Of a stretch of DNA of 64,000 bases, positions 1 through 8,796 are shown in pieces; position 1 is the first letter of the stretch, and every line of letters starts with the position of its first letter. Below the pieces are notes generated by a model. That model was not told where the DNA came from, did not search any database, and worked only from the letters and a program-made list of their open reading frames with translations. Location of the stretch: positions 496,001 to 560,000 of the forward strand of contig NZ_JAGHMH010000028.1 of NCBI RefSeq assembly GCF_017741935.1. The letters run 5' to 3'. The translations under genes and the position numbers were made by a program. The DNA comes from Rhizobium sp. 16-449-1b (lineage in GTDB: Bacteria; Pseudomonadota; Alphaproteobacteria; Rhizobiales; Rhizobiaceae).

Positions 1-1
1 C

Positions 2-76
2 AACGGTCGGCATGCGCCGAAAAGCTCCGACGAGATGTGCGCCTCCTATACGTTCGAGGAAGGCGTCGAGGAGTGA
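2..76 (+). CDS. C-terminal tail of an unidentified protein (partial)
   Basis: The window opens inside a reading frame of 24 codons that ends in TGA at 74-76. Its last residues are acidic (…TFEEGVEE). Too little is visible to name a family. It could be a chance open frame, but the acidic end and the orderly spacing to the convergent gene that ends at 92 fit a real gene end. Confidence 0.35.
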   Translation, partial: NGRHAPKSSDEMCASYTFEEGVEE

Positions 77-91
77 GCGCGGCGACGCTGC

Positions 92-433
92 CTAAAGCGG
101 AACCGGTGCGGCGGGCACCACGTCATACGGCACCTTGGCTTCATCTGCCGCGGCGATAAAGGCGAGACGCGCATCTTCCGGCGAAGCCTTGCCTATCGCC
201 ACCCCGTCGCACACTTCCAGGGCGGAAAAGTAGGCCTTGCCTTCAGCGACCGGCCATGCGGTGAAAAGCAGTTTGAGCGCTTCACGGGTACTCGTGACCG
301 TATAAACGGCGCCACTGCGCCGGCAGGCGATCAGAACAGGGATCATCCATGGTCTCGTGTCCAACGCTCTATACCCCTCGAAGCGCGTTTGATTGGCGGT
401 AGCCGAGCAAAGCTGCCACCGCGCCCTTAACAT
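92..433 (-). CDS. DUF982 family small protein
   Basis: The product is a small soluble protein of unknown function. The pattern of the DUF982 family, common in rhizobia, is clear: a short beta-rich start, then the signature STREALKLLFTAWP, a G-K-A-Y segment, a conserved C-D pair, and the closing ARLAFIAAADEA helix. Members are usually 80-100 residues, so the true start may be the internal ATG at 346, giving 84 residues; the longer frame from 433 keeps the Trp that often precedes the domain. Neither ATG has a convincing Shine-Dalgarno sequence. It ends 16 bases from a gene end on the other strand. No catalytic motif is visible, and the family role is unknown. Confidence 0.7.
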   Translation of the reverse strand: MLRARWQLCSATANQTRFEGYRALDTRPWMIPVLIACRRSGAVYTVTSTREALKLLFTAWPVAEGKAYFSALEVCDGVAIGKASPEDARLAFIAAADEAKVPYDVVPAAPVPL

Positions 434-482
434 ATAGTATGTTCTTTATGCATCAAGCGTGGACGCTCCGGTACCGCGCATG

Positions 483-517
483 AAAAAACCCGGTGCGAGG
501 GGCTGCACCGGGCTTTT
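483..517 (-). terminator. Rho-independent terminator
   Basis: A perfect 8-bp stem CCCGGTGC (489-496) / GCACCGGG (505-512) encloses an 8-base loop. Six A residues at 483-488 become a U tract for minus-strand transcripts, and CTTTT follows on the plus side. It therefore works best for the minus-strand gene that ends at 663, and could work in both directions. Confidence 0.75.
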
Positions 518-662
518 GGTTGGACTGCATTGGGCTTGCTGATCCAGCAACGCGGATTTCAATACGTTGCGCAGATAAAACCCTTCAGCTGCGAAAAGGT
601 TCCCTAAGAAGATCGGGCGTAATTCTTGCCGATCTTTCGGTCGACGGAGCAACGTGAACCCG

Positions 663-893
663 TTATTCCTCGACAACGCCGTTCATCAGCCCGTCGAAGA
701 CTTCGAGCATGGCGTCGGCGATCGCCTGGCCGAGTGCATTGCCGGCCTGGCCGATCTCCGTGTCGTCCATGTCCCGCGCCGCAAGCGCAAGCGCCGTTCC
801 CTGTTCGCTGACGATCAGCTTGGCGCGTTCGATCGCCCAAAGCGAGAAGTCGTTGCGGTTGTCGATCGTTACGGTTTCCGGTTCCATGGCCAA
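663..893 (-). CDS. Small acidic hypothetical protein, 76 aa
   Basis: I do not recognise a family. The product is a small, acidic, helix-prone soluble protein: after a short N-terminal segment (MAMEPETVTIDN) it has alternating Ala/Glu/Asp-rich stretches that look like two or three amphipathic helices, and ends GVVEE. There is no signal peptide, membrane segment or cysteine. The start at 893 gives a normal N terminus; an alternative ATG lies two codons inside. The terminator at 483-517 faces the right way for this gene, which supports real transcription, leaving about 150 bases of 3' untranslated region. Confidence 0.55.
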   Translation of the reverse strand: MAMEPETVTIDNRNDFSLWAIERAKLIVSEQGTALALAARDMDDTEIGQAGNALGQAIADAMLEVFDGLMNGVVEE

Positions 894-1053
894 TTCCTCT
901 CATTCGCTTGCGCGCTTATTAGCCTCTTTACCGGGAATATCGAAGCACAATCCTCGACGCGGCCACAACTCGCTCAATGCATGAGTGGGTGGCTGGGCCT
1001 ACGCTTGCCGCAGCCGCGGCAGGCGAGTGTGCCACATGATAACAGTCGAACCG

Positions 1054-1419
1054 CTAGTTTGGGTCGAGGTTTTTCATGCCGCGGCGCGTATGCCGCAGTT
1101 CAACGATCTGGCGCATCTGTGCCAGTCTAAGTTCCAGCGCTGTCCTGTCCATCGACGGGGGCAGCTTGCTGAGTTCATCCGCAAGGATATCAATCTCCTT
1201 GAGGAGGAACGGTAAATCGAAACCTTCATGTTCCATGTTTTCCGCCATGCCATTCATGCAAGCGATTCTTGCTTGCATCGATTTACATGCTTCGCTGCCA
1301 CGGCTAGGCGAGTCTCGTTCAACGTTCTTAATATCCAATAAACTATAGCCATCAGCGTCCCGAAATGACACCTGATAGTGCCAGGAGAGCACGAACACGC
1401 ACGCTTTCCTACCCGGCAC
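1054..1419 (-). CDS. Hypothetical protein, up to 121 aa
   Basis: I do not recognise this frame. Its C-terminal half (LLKEIDILADELSKLPPSMD, then a Leu/Arg-rich stretch) looks like a genuine helical, coiled-coil-prone soluble domain. The N-terminal 47 residues are less convincing, and several in-frame ATGs (at 1278, 1257, 1248 and 1236) give shorter versions of 61-75 residues. None has a clear ribosome binding site. A small helical rhizobial protein starting at one of these internal codons is my preferred reading. Confidence 0.4.
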   Translation of the reverse strand: MPGRKACVFVLSWHYQVSFRDADGYSLLDIKNVERDSPSRGSEACKSMQARIACMNGMAENMEHEGFDLPFLLKEIDILADELSKLPPSMDRTALELRLAQMRQIVELRHTRRGMKNLDPN

Positions 1420-1491
1420 ATGGTCCGGGGTGATAAACGCGTTCGAGCGACCGAATGTCTCGACCGCTCGACGCAGCTGTTTGGTTGTGGA

Positions 1492-1515
1492 AGGGCCGAG
1501 GCTGGACCCGGCCCT
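1492..1515 (-). terminator. Stem-loop at the end of the CysJ-like gene
   Basis: AGGGCCG (1492-1498) pairs with CGGCCCT (1509-1515) across a 10-base loop. The stem includes part of the TAG stop codon of the CysJ-like gene, and is followed on the minus strand by a short CTTCC run. It is a plausible terminator of the two-gene unit, though the U tract is poor. Confidence 0.45.
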
Positions 1516-3289
1516 AGTAGACGTCGCGAACGTAGCGCTTCTGGCGCTTCAATTCGTTGACATAGGCGCTCGCGGCATCAGCCGAGCGGCCGCCGTGGAC
1601 GGCGATGATGTCGTGCAGGGCCTGGTCCACGTCTCGTGCCATTCGTGTCGCGTCGCCGCAAACATAGAAATGCCCGCCTTCTTCCAGCCAGGCGTAGAGC
1701 GCCTTGCCGTTCTCGCGCATGCGGGTCTGCACGTAGATCTTTTCCTGCTGGTCGCGGGAAAATGCCAGATCGAGCCGCGTCAGCAGGCCTGCGCTGCTCA
1801 TCGCAGCCAGTTCCTCTTCATAGATGAAATCATCGGCCCGGTGCTGGTCGCCGAAGAACAGCCAGTTCCGCCCCGTCGCGCCGCGCGCATGGCGCTCCTG
1901 CAGGAAGGCGCGGAAAGGCGCGATGCCGGTGCCGGGGCCGACCATGATGACAGGGGCCGCATCATCCGAGGGGACGCGAAACGCCTTGTTCTGCGACACG
2001 AAGATGCCGGCATTGTCGCCCTCGGATCGGTCCGCCAGATATGTCGAGCAGACGCCACCATGGTCGCGGCCATTGGTCGTGTAGCGCACGCTGGCGATGG
2101 TCAGGTGCACACGCCCCTCGGCCGCAAGCGGGCTTGAGGAGATCGAGTAGGCGCGGTGCTGCAGCGGCTTCAGCAGGCCGACGAAATCGGCGGCGCTCAT
2201 GGCGCGCTCCGGCAGCAATTGCAGGAGGTCGAGACTGTCCTTGCCCCACAGCCAGCTCTCCAGCGCTTCCTTGTCGCCATGGCGCAGGATATGGCTGAGC
2301 TCTTCATGGCCGGCGCGCCGTTCGATCTCCGCGATCAGTTCGCGCGAAGGCGTGGAAATCTCGAAGCTGGTCGTCAATTCTTGGCCCAGGGGCCGGGCGA
2401 GGCCGGCAACGGCTGCGTCCGCGTCGGCACCCAGGCGCTCCAGAATAGCCGAAACAAGGGCGGTATTGTTCACCGGCATGACACCCAGGGCATCGCCCGC
2501 TTCATAGGCCAGTCCGCTATCGCCCAGATCAAACTCGAAATGCCGGATTTCCTTGGCGGATCGGGTCCCCGAAAGCAACCGGTTGACGGCAAGGGTCGAG
2601 GGATAAGGCGACTTGCGGTTCCATTGCGATTTCTCGCGGGCAGGCAAGGCTGTCGCTTCGGCCGGCGCGGCCGGCTCTGCGGCTCCGCCATCGATCGCTG
2701 CTGCAACCGGCAGGGTCTCGTCCACCCAGGCCGATGCGGCATCCTCGTAATCCACGTCGCAATCGAGGCGGTTCGCCATCCGATGGGCGCCGAGCTGTTC
2801 CAGCCGCGTGTCGATCAGCTTGCCCGCCTGGCAGAAGCCATCATAGCCGGTGTCGCCGAGCGCCAGCACGCCGAAGTTCATGGTCTCCAGTCTGGGCGCG
2901 CTGTCCGCCGAAAGCGCCTCCCAGAAGAGTTGCGCATTATCCGGCATCTCTCCTTCGCCATAGGTGGAGACCACCACGATCACCCGCTTCATTGTCGCGA
3001 AGCGAGCCATGTCGATATCGTCGAGCGCCTCGACCACCGGCTGCATCCCGGCGGCGCGGGCAGCCGCCGCCGCATCCATCGCGACACCCTCGGCATTGCC
3101 GGTCTGCGTGCCATAGAGGATATGCAGTGGGCTTGATGCCTGCTGCTGCGGCGCTGTCGCCACGGCGCTATTGCCGTCGCCATCGATTGCAAGGCGAGAG
3201 TGGAGGCCAGCCAGGAAGCCGGAAAGCCAGGCGCGCTGGTCGCCATTGAAGGGGGCGTCTGCGGGGATATAGGGCACTTTCATCGTCAC
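1514..3289 (-). CDS. CysJ-type diflavin reductase (NADPH, FAD, FMN)
   Basis: The 591-residue protein has the full CysJ / cytochrome P450 reductase layout: an FMN-binding flavodoxin domain (YGTQTGNAEG near residue 60, STYGEGEMPDN, LGDTGYDGF), a connecting and FAD domain (RAYSISSS near 380, then GVCSTYL), and an NADPH domain (GPGTGIAPFR near 450, FFGDQHRADDF, YVCGDA) ending in the aromatic Tyr that stacks on FAD. In sulfite reductase such a subunit passes electrons from NADPH to the CysI hemoprotein. No cysI lies here. Instead the start codon overlaps the stop of the glutamate-synthase-like gene by 4 bp (3286-3289), so the two are translationally coupled. Automatic annotation will say sulfite reductase alpha subunit; the neighbour suggests another electron acceptor (inference). 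Confidence 0.85.
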   Translation of the reverse strand: MTMKVPYIPADAPFNGDQRAWLSGFLAGLHSRLAIDGDGNSAVATAPQQQASSPLHILYGTQTGNAEGVAMDAAAAARAAGMQPVVEALDDIDMARFATMKRVIVVVSTYGEGEMPDNAQLFWEALSADSAPRLETMNFGVLALGDTGYDGFCQAGKLIDTRLEQLGAHRMANRLDCDVDYEDAASAWVDETLPVAAAIDGGAAEPAAPAEATALPAREKSQWNRKSPYPSTLAVNRLLSGTRSAKEIRHFEFDLGDSGLAYEAGDALGVMPVNNTALVSAILERLGADADAAVAGLARPLGQELTTSFEISTPSRELIAEIERRAGHEELSHILRHGDKEALESWLWGKDSLDLLQLLPERAMSAADFVGLLKPLQHRAYSISSSPLAAEGRVHLTIASVRYTTNGRDHGGVCSTYLADRSEGDNAGIFVSQNKAFRVPSDDAAPVIMVGPGTGIAPFRAFLQERHARGATGRNWLFFGDQHRADDFIYEEELAAMSSAGLLTRLDLAFSRDQQEKIYVQTRMRENGKALYAWLEEGGHFYVCGDATRMARDVDQALHDIIAVHGGRSADAASAYVNELKRQKRYVRDVY

Positions 3290-6200
3290 ACTCGGCTGGT
3301 TCGGGCAGATGTCGTCAGGTCGGAGACGGCGCGCTTGGCAAACAGCTCCTCGAAGCTCGGCAGGCGGCCGATCCTTTCGATGTTGCGGGCATGCTGGTGG
3401 ATGATCCAGCCGTAGGTGCCGGGGCTATCCATCGACAGGATATTGCGGCGCGCCAGTGCTTCCTTGTAGTCGGCGAGCCTTTTGGCGGCGATCATCACCG
3501 CCAGCTGTTCGTCGCTGTGGCTATCGATGGCGTCGCGCGCGTGCCGCATCAGCTTGCTCATCAGCGCGAAATCCTCCGTCAGGATGAGGTTGCGCACAGC
3601 TTTCTCCACGGCAGGCTCCGATGGGCCGAGCGCGTTGGGCACACGCGCCATCGCCAGCCCGTGCGCCATGGAAAGGACGGTGTAATTGTTGAGAAGCGCG
3701 AACATCTCGTCCGTATCGGTTTCGCCGTAGCCGGGCACGCGACCGTTGAGCACCGGCCTGCGGTCGCGATAGGCCAGCTTGAACTTGCGGACCTGATGGG
3801 CAGCCAATGCCGAGGCGAGTTCCTCGATCAGCTCCTTGCGCGGCTTGGCCTTCAGGATCTGATCGCTGTCCTGATAAAGCAGCAGCGCCCGCGGCATACC
3901 GTAGACGAAATTGTGCCGTTCGCTTTCCCAGTTCTCCAGGAGCCAGCGCGCCTTGGATGAGCCGGTTGCGGCCAGGTGCCAGGTAAGCAGCATCTGCACG
4001 GCTTGGCCATGGATGGCCGCTTCATCCCCTTCGTCGGATATCGAGCCGAGCAGGATCGAGTCGTGGCTGACCTTCTTCGGCAGATCGCCATAGGGGTCGT
4101 ACTGATAGACGAAGCCACCGCTCATGCCGTTGCCGAAGCCCTTGCCGAAGCTTCCGAGATTGAGAACCGCACCATTCGTCATGTATTCGCAGCAGAAGTC
4201 GCCGACGCCCTCGATGACAGCTGTCGCGCCGGAGTTGCGGACAGCAAAGCGGTCCCCTGCCTGGCCTTCCACGAAGGTGCGACCGCCGGTGGCGCCGAAG
4301 AGCGCGAAGTTGCCGATCAGCACATTGCCGCCCGCTTCGTCGGAGCCGCCGCCCGGCGACTTGACGACGATCGTGCCGCCGCAGGCGCTCTTGCCGACGC
4401 CGTCATTGCAGGTGCCGGTATGGGTGAGCACCATACCATCATTGCAGAACGCGCCGTAGGATTGCCCGGCCGAACCCGAGGTTGCGATGTTGACCGATCC
4501 GGGCTCAAGGAAGCGGCGGCCGCGCTCGTCCTGGCGAACGGCCGGCAGGGTGGCTGCCGTGGCGGCGTCGATCTCGTAGTTCAGCATCCGCTCGATATCG
4601 ACCGCCAGCTGGCCGCCGACGCTCTTGTTGCAATTGTTGAGGAAGCGATTGCCGCCGAGTTCGACGGTTGCTTTGCCATTCTCGATCAGCGCCGACTGCA
4701 CGAGGTCGAGGAAGCCGTCGTCGACGGCGTAATCCTTCTCCATATAGACGGGGTCGGTGATCTTCACCTCCTCGACCACGCAAAGCATCGCGCGGAGGTC
4801 AAGCTGCCCGACGCTTGAGGGGTGATCGAGGAGATGAAGGAGGTCGGAGCGCCCGCGCGCCTGGCGCAGCGACGGCAGGCCGAGCGATGCCAGGAGCTCG
4901 CGGGTCTCGTGGGCGATGTTGAGCAGATATTGCGCCAGCGCCCTCGGGTCGCCATTGAAGACCTCCTGGTTGGTGGTCAGCCCGGCCGGGCACTTGATGT
5001 TGCAGTTCTTCGCCATGACGCACTTCAGCATCATCAGTGCGGTCGTGCCGAATTCGAAGCTATCGCCACCAAGCAAGGCCGACTTGATGACGTCGCTCGC
5101 CGTCTGGTGCGCGCCCGAGCAACGCAGCGTGACTTTTTCGCGCAAGCCGTTGGCGCAAAGCGCCTGATGGACCTCGGCGATGCCGATTTCGGCGGCGCGC
5201 CCGGTGTATTTCAGGCTGGTGACGGCGGCCGCACCCGTGCCGCCGGTGTTGCCGGCGACATTGATGACATCGGCACCGGCCTTGGCGACGCCGACGGCGA
5301 TCGTGCCGATGCCTTCCGACGAAACGAGCTTGACGACAACACGCACGCGCGCCGCCTTGGCGTCGTGGATGAGCTGCGCCAGATCCTCGATCGAATAGGT
5401 GTCGTGATGCGGTGGAGGCGAGACGAGCTCGACGCCGGGCGTGCCGCCACGGGCGGCCGCGATCTCGACGGTCACCTTGGGGGAGGGGAGCTGGCCACCT
5501 TCGCCTGGCTTGGCGCCCTGGCCGATCTTGATCTCGATTTCCTCCAGCATCGGATCGGCGAGATAACCCGCCCAGATGCCGAAGCGCCCGGAGGCGAACT
5601 GCTTGATCTTGGACGCTCGGATCGTGCCGTAGCGCGACAGATGCTCACCGCCTTCGCCGGAGTTCGACATGCCACCGGCCATGTTGGTGCCGTGGGCGAC
5701 CGCTTCGTGGGCAGCGGCCACCAGCGCGCCGTGGCTCATGGCGCCGGAGGCCAGCAAAGGCGTGATCTGGCTTGCGTTCTGGACTTCGGAAAGCGGAATG
5801 CTCGCAGGCGCGGTGCGCAGCAGCGAGAGATAGTCGCGCGCCTCGCCCTTCGCCTGCACGGCAAGAGCGCCTGCTTCCAGCCAGTGGCCGACAATGTCGG
5901 TTCCGAAGCGCATGACGAGCGATTGCGCCAGCGCTGAAAGCAGCGTCAGCTGGCTGCCACCGGAGGTTGTCAGGCGCAGCCGGAACTCCTCGTCGCCGAC
6001 GCGCTCGCAGGCAAGACCGCGCACCATGAAGGCATTGTTCCCCTTGCGGGAAAACCGTCCCATCTCGCGCCTGAAATCCTCGGCATTGCCGCAGAAGCTG
6101 ACATCGGCGGGCAGATCCAGCACATCGCGCAAGGCCGCGGGGCGCCGCATGCGCTCTTCCATCATCATCCGCGCGAAGGCGCGGTAGCCGGGCGTGATCT

Positions 6201-8796
6201 CGAAGCGGTCGATCGCCTCCGGCGTCAGCTTTTCGAAGCTGGTGCTATAATAGGCGGCGTCGTTGAGGCCGAAGGCATCTTCGAGCCGGTTGAGCGGCAG
6301 AAGCCGGAAGAACTCCGACTGGTCGGTGTCGCCGGCCATCCGCTCGAAATCGATCTTCTCCTCGGTCATGTCGACGAACCCGCGCACTGCGGTCGTTCCA
6401 TAGGAGTGACCGGCGCCCTCGGCGCGCTCCTTGAAGAGGCCGAGCAGCGGGATTTCGTTCTCACCGGTGACGGTCAGCGCCCGCATATGCCAGTCGCACA
6501 CCGCCTGGGCGATGACCGCAAAGTTCACGCCGCCAACAGGCGTCTTCACATTCGGGAAATAGCGGCGCAGCACGGGATCGTTGGTGTCGAGGAAGTTGGG
6601 CTCGAAGAACTCGCCGGCGATATAGCTTTCGGCGGTGCAGAGACCCACCTTACCCATGGTCTTCATCAGCGACTTTTCCGCCGCCTTGGCAAAGCGCTTG
6701 AAAGCCTTGTCAGCATCAGCGCCGAACTTTTCCTCTGCACGGAACTGGACGCCGAGCGGATAGACGGCCGAGGCGCCGAAGCCAAGCGCCGCGGCGATGT
6801 GATGCGACGAGGAGATCTGGCCGCTCTCGGCGATGATGGAGACGCGCAGGCGAAGGCCGGTCTCGATCAGGCGCTGGTTGAGCGCGGAGATGACGATGAT
6901 CATCGGCAGGGCCGCGCGGTCGCGCGCCACATGGCGATCGGTGACGACGGCGATGCCGCCCTCGTCGGCGGCGAATGCCTCCACCGCGTCGCAAAGCCTC
7001 GAGATCGCGGCTTCCAGAGCCTGCTCGTTGGCCTTGGGATCGCTAGCGACGGGCGTGTAAAGCATCTCGAAGCGGCGCAACGGCGTCTCGGACTGCTCAC
7101 GGATCTTCAGCATGTCGAGATGAGTGAGGATCGGCGAGCGCACGACGATCTGGCGGGCGGCCTTGGCGCCGATGTTCGGCTTGGCGCCGAGCGCCACGCG
7201 CAGGGTCATGCCGTCGGCTTCGCGAATGCTGTCGAGCGGCGGGTTTGTCACCTGGGCAAAGCGCTGCGAGAAATACTTGGCAACGCCGCCCTCCTGGTCG
7301 GAAAGGGCGTTGATGGCATTGCCGTAACCCATTGCCGAAATCTTCTCGGCGCCTGTCGCCAGCATCGGATCCATCAGGAACTTGAAGCTTTCCTGATTGT
7401 GCGAATAGGCGACGTAACGCTGATGACGCTCGAGGTCGCCATTGTAGCGGAGAGGAGATCCCTGCTGGTCGGCCGGGACTTCGGGCAGGTCCTCGAGGCG
7501 GATGCGGGCGTCGGCGAGAAGCGTCGTGTAGTCGCGCTGCGCCGCCAGCATATCGAGCGCTTCCGATGTCGAGAAGGGTCGGCCCGCTGCGTGGTCGAAG
7601 TAGAGCATGCCGCCGGCCTCGATTCGGCCACGCCGGAGAACGGTCTCGGGCGGAAAGGCGATCTGGCCTGCTTCCGACATGACGCAGAGATATTCGGAGG
7701 TCTCGACGGTGCGCAGCGGCCGCAGGCCGAGCCGATCGAGCCTGGCGCCGACGATGGTGCCGTTGCCGAAGATCAACGCGGCCGGGCCGTCGTTCTTCTC
7801 CTCGTAGAGCGAGAAATATTCGAACATCGCCCTGACGTCGTCGGACAGCGTCTCGTCGTTCTCCCAGGCCGGCGGCATCATCGAGACGACGGCGGTCACG
7901 AGATCGAGGCCGTCCTCCATCACGCGGCTCTGCAGGGTCTGGTCGAGACGGCAGCTGTCGGACTGGCCCTTCGGGCGGATGATCGCGGAGTTGCGGGCAA
8001 GCGCGATCGCGGCCTCGGAGAGGCGGTTCTTCTTGTCGGTGTTCAGTTCGCCATTGTGCGCCATCAGCCGGAAGGGCTGGGCCATCGAGGGGTGCGGGTC
8101 GGTGTTGGTGGAAAAGCGCGTGTGGAAATACATGGTATGGATTTCGTGCGCGGGGTCCACGAGATCGCGGAAGTAGGGCAGGACTTCGTTGGAATTCAGC
8201 CGGCCCTTGAAGACCTGTGTGCGGGCGCTGAGCGACAGGGGATAGAAGCCGGCCAGAGCCGGATCGGTATAGGCAACGGCTTCGATCGCAAGCAGCGCCT
8301 TGTGGATGCGCCAGTCGAACTCGGCCGGCGTCTTCGCGGCCTCGGGAGCGGCAAACACCCATTGGCGGATCGGCAGCTGGTAGCACACGGCGATCGGGCG
8401 GATCGCGTCATTGTCGACAGGCACGTCTCGGACGAGAAGCACGGGCAAGCCCTCATCGGCCAACGCCGCCTCGATGATATCGGCCGCGCGCTGTTGCTCA
8501 CTTGGGTTGTTCGGCAGGAAGAAATTGCCGACGCCGAAGCGACCTGCCGCGAGATCCTGCTTGCCGGTGAGGCCGCGGAAGAAGGAGAGGGAGAGATCGA
8601 CCGAGATGCCGGCGCCATCGCCAACGCCCTCCGCCGACATGCCGCCGCGATGCGGGACGGCACAGAGCGCCTCGTGCCCTCTCTTCAGCACGTCGTGGGT
8701 CTGAACGCCATCCTTGCGGGTAATGAAGCCGACACCACAGCTGCTCTTGTCTTCGCTGATGTCGTAAAGGCCCGTGACCCTGTCTTGTGCGCTCAT
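3286..8796 (-). CDS. Glutamate-synthase-like protein (GltB type) with extra C-terminal region
   Basis: GltB makes glutamate from glutamine and 2-oxoglutarate. This 1836-residue protein has all its parts in order: a class II glutaminase domain whose nucleophile would be Cys20 (SSCGVGF), with HRGG and the FHTRFSTNT / MAHNGELNT segments; a central domain; the FMN synthase barrel (HGALVAAAHEA, GAKPGEGGQLP, GNTGGTGAA); a cysteine cluster; and the glycine-rich beta-helix domain. Two features are odd. The cluster is C1259-x5-C1265-x3-C1269, while usual GltB has C-x5-C-x4-C. About 194 residues follow the normal GltB end (FVYGMPRALLLYQ), where most GltB proteins stop near 1500-1550. The start at 8796 has AAGGAG 8 bases upstream; a longer in-frame start at 8946 is unlikely. 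No gltD is adjacent; a CysJ-type reductase overlaps its stop. Confidence 0.85.
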   Translation of the reverse strand: MSAQDRVTGLYDISEDKSSCGVGFITRKDGVQTHDVLKRGHEALCAVPHRGGMSAEGVGDGAGISVDLSLSFFRGLTGKQDLAAGRFGVGNFFLPNNPSEQQRAADIIEAALADEGLPVLLVRDVPVDNDAIRPIAVCYQLPIRQWVFAAPEAAKTPAEFDWRIHKALLAIEAVAYTDPALAGFYPLSLSARTQVFKGRLNSNEVLPYFRDLVDPAHEIHTMYFHTRFSTNTDPHPSMAQPFRLMAHNGELNTDKKNRLSEAAIALARNSAIIRPKGQSDSCRLDQTLQSRVMEDGLDLVTAVVSMMPPAWENDETLSDDVRAMFEYFSLYEEKNDGPAALIFGNGTIVGARLDRLGLRPLRTVETSEYLCVMSEAGQIAFPPETVLRRGRIEAGGMLYFDHAAGRPFSTSEALDMLAAQRDYTTLLADARIRLEDLPEVPADQQGSPLRYNGDLERHQRYVAYSHNQESFKFLMDPMLATGAEKISAMGYGNAINALSDQEGGVAKYFSQRFAQVTNPPLDSIREADGMTLRVALGAKPNIGAKAARQIVVRSPILTHLDMLKIREQSETPLRRFEMLYTPVASDPKANEQALEAAISRLCDAVEAFAADEGGIAVVTDRHVARDRAALPMIIVISALNQRLIETGLRLRVSIIAESGQISSSHHIAAALGFGASAVYPLGVQFRAEEKFGADADKAFKRFAKAAEKSLMKTMGKVGLCTAESYIAGEFFEPNFLDTNDPVLRRYFPNVKTPVGGVNFAVIAQAVCDWHMRALTVTGENEIPLLGLFKERAEGAGHSYGTTAVRGFVDMTEEKIDFERMAGDTDQSEFFRLLPLNRLEDAFGLNDAAYYSTSFEKLTPEAIDRFEITPGYRAFARMMMEERMRRPAALRDVLDLPADVSFCGNAEDFRREMGRFSRKGNNAFMVRGLACERVGDEEFRLRLTTSGGSQLTLLSALAQSLVMRFGTDIVGHWLEAGALAVQAKGEARDYLSLLRTAPASIPLSEVQNASQITPLLASGAMSHGALVAAAHEAVAHGTNMAGGMSNSGEGGEHLSRYGTIRASKIKQFASGRFGIWAGYLADPMLEEIEIKIGQGAKPGEGGQLPSPKVTVEIAAARGGTPGVELVSPPPHHDTYSIEDLAQLIHDAKAARVRVVVKLVSSEGIGTIAVGVAKAGADVINVAGNTGGTGAAAVTSLKYTGRAAEIGIAEVHQALCANGLREKVTLRCSGAHQTASDVIKSALLGGDSFEFGTTALMMLKCVMAKNCNIKCPAGLTTNQEVFNGDPRALAQYLLNIAHETRELLASLGLPSLRQARGRSDLLHLLDHPSSVGQLDLRAMLCVVEEVKITDPVYMEKDYAVDDGFLDLVQSALIENGKATVELGGNRFLNNCNKSVGGQLAVDIERMLNYEIDAATAATLPAVRQDERGRRFLEPGSVNIATSGSAGQSYGAFCNDGMVLTHTGTCNDGVGKSACGGTIVVKSPGGGSDEAGGNVLIGNFALFGATGGRTFVEGQAGDRFAVRNSGATAVIEGVGDFCCEYMTNGAVLNLGSFGKGFGNGMSGGFVYQYDPYGDLPKKVSHDSILLGSISDEGDEAAIHGQAVQMLLTWHLAATGSSKARWLLENWESERHNFVYGMPRALLLYQDSDQILKAKPRKELIEELASALAAHQVRKFKLAYRDRRPVLNGRVPGYGETDTDEMFALLNNYTVLSMAHGLAMARVPNALGPSEPAVEKAVRNLILTEDFALMSKLMRHARDAIDSHSDEQLAVMIAAKRLADYKEALARRNILSMDSPGTYGWIIHQHARNIERIGRLPSFEELFAKRAVSDLTTSARTSRV

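Noticed and set aside
446..676. 76-codon minus-strand frame
   Set aside because: It contains the perfect terminator hairpin with A/T tract (483-517) near its end and overlaps the better-supported gene at 663-893.
1002..1025. Stem-loop CGC-T-TGCCGC / GCGGCA-G-GCG
   Set aside because: It is a possible hairpin after the hypothetical gene at 1054-1419, but no U tract follows and the gene itself is uncertain, so I did not call it a terminator.
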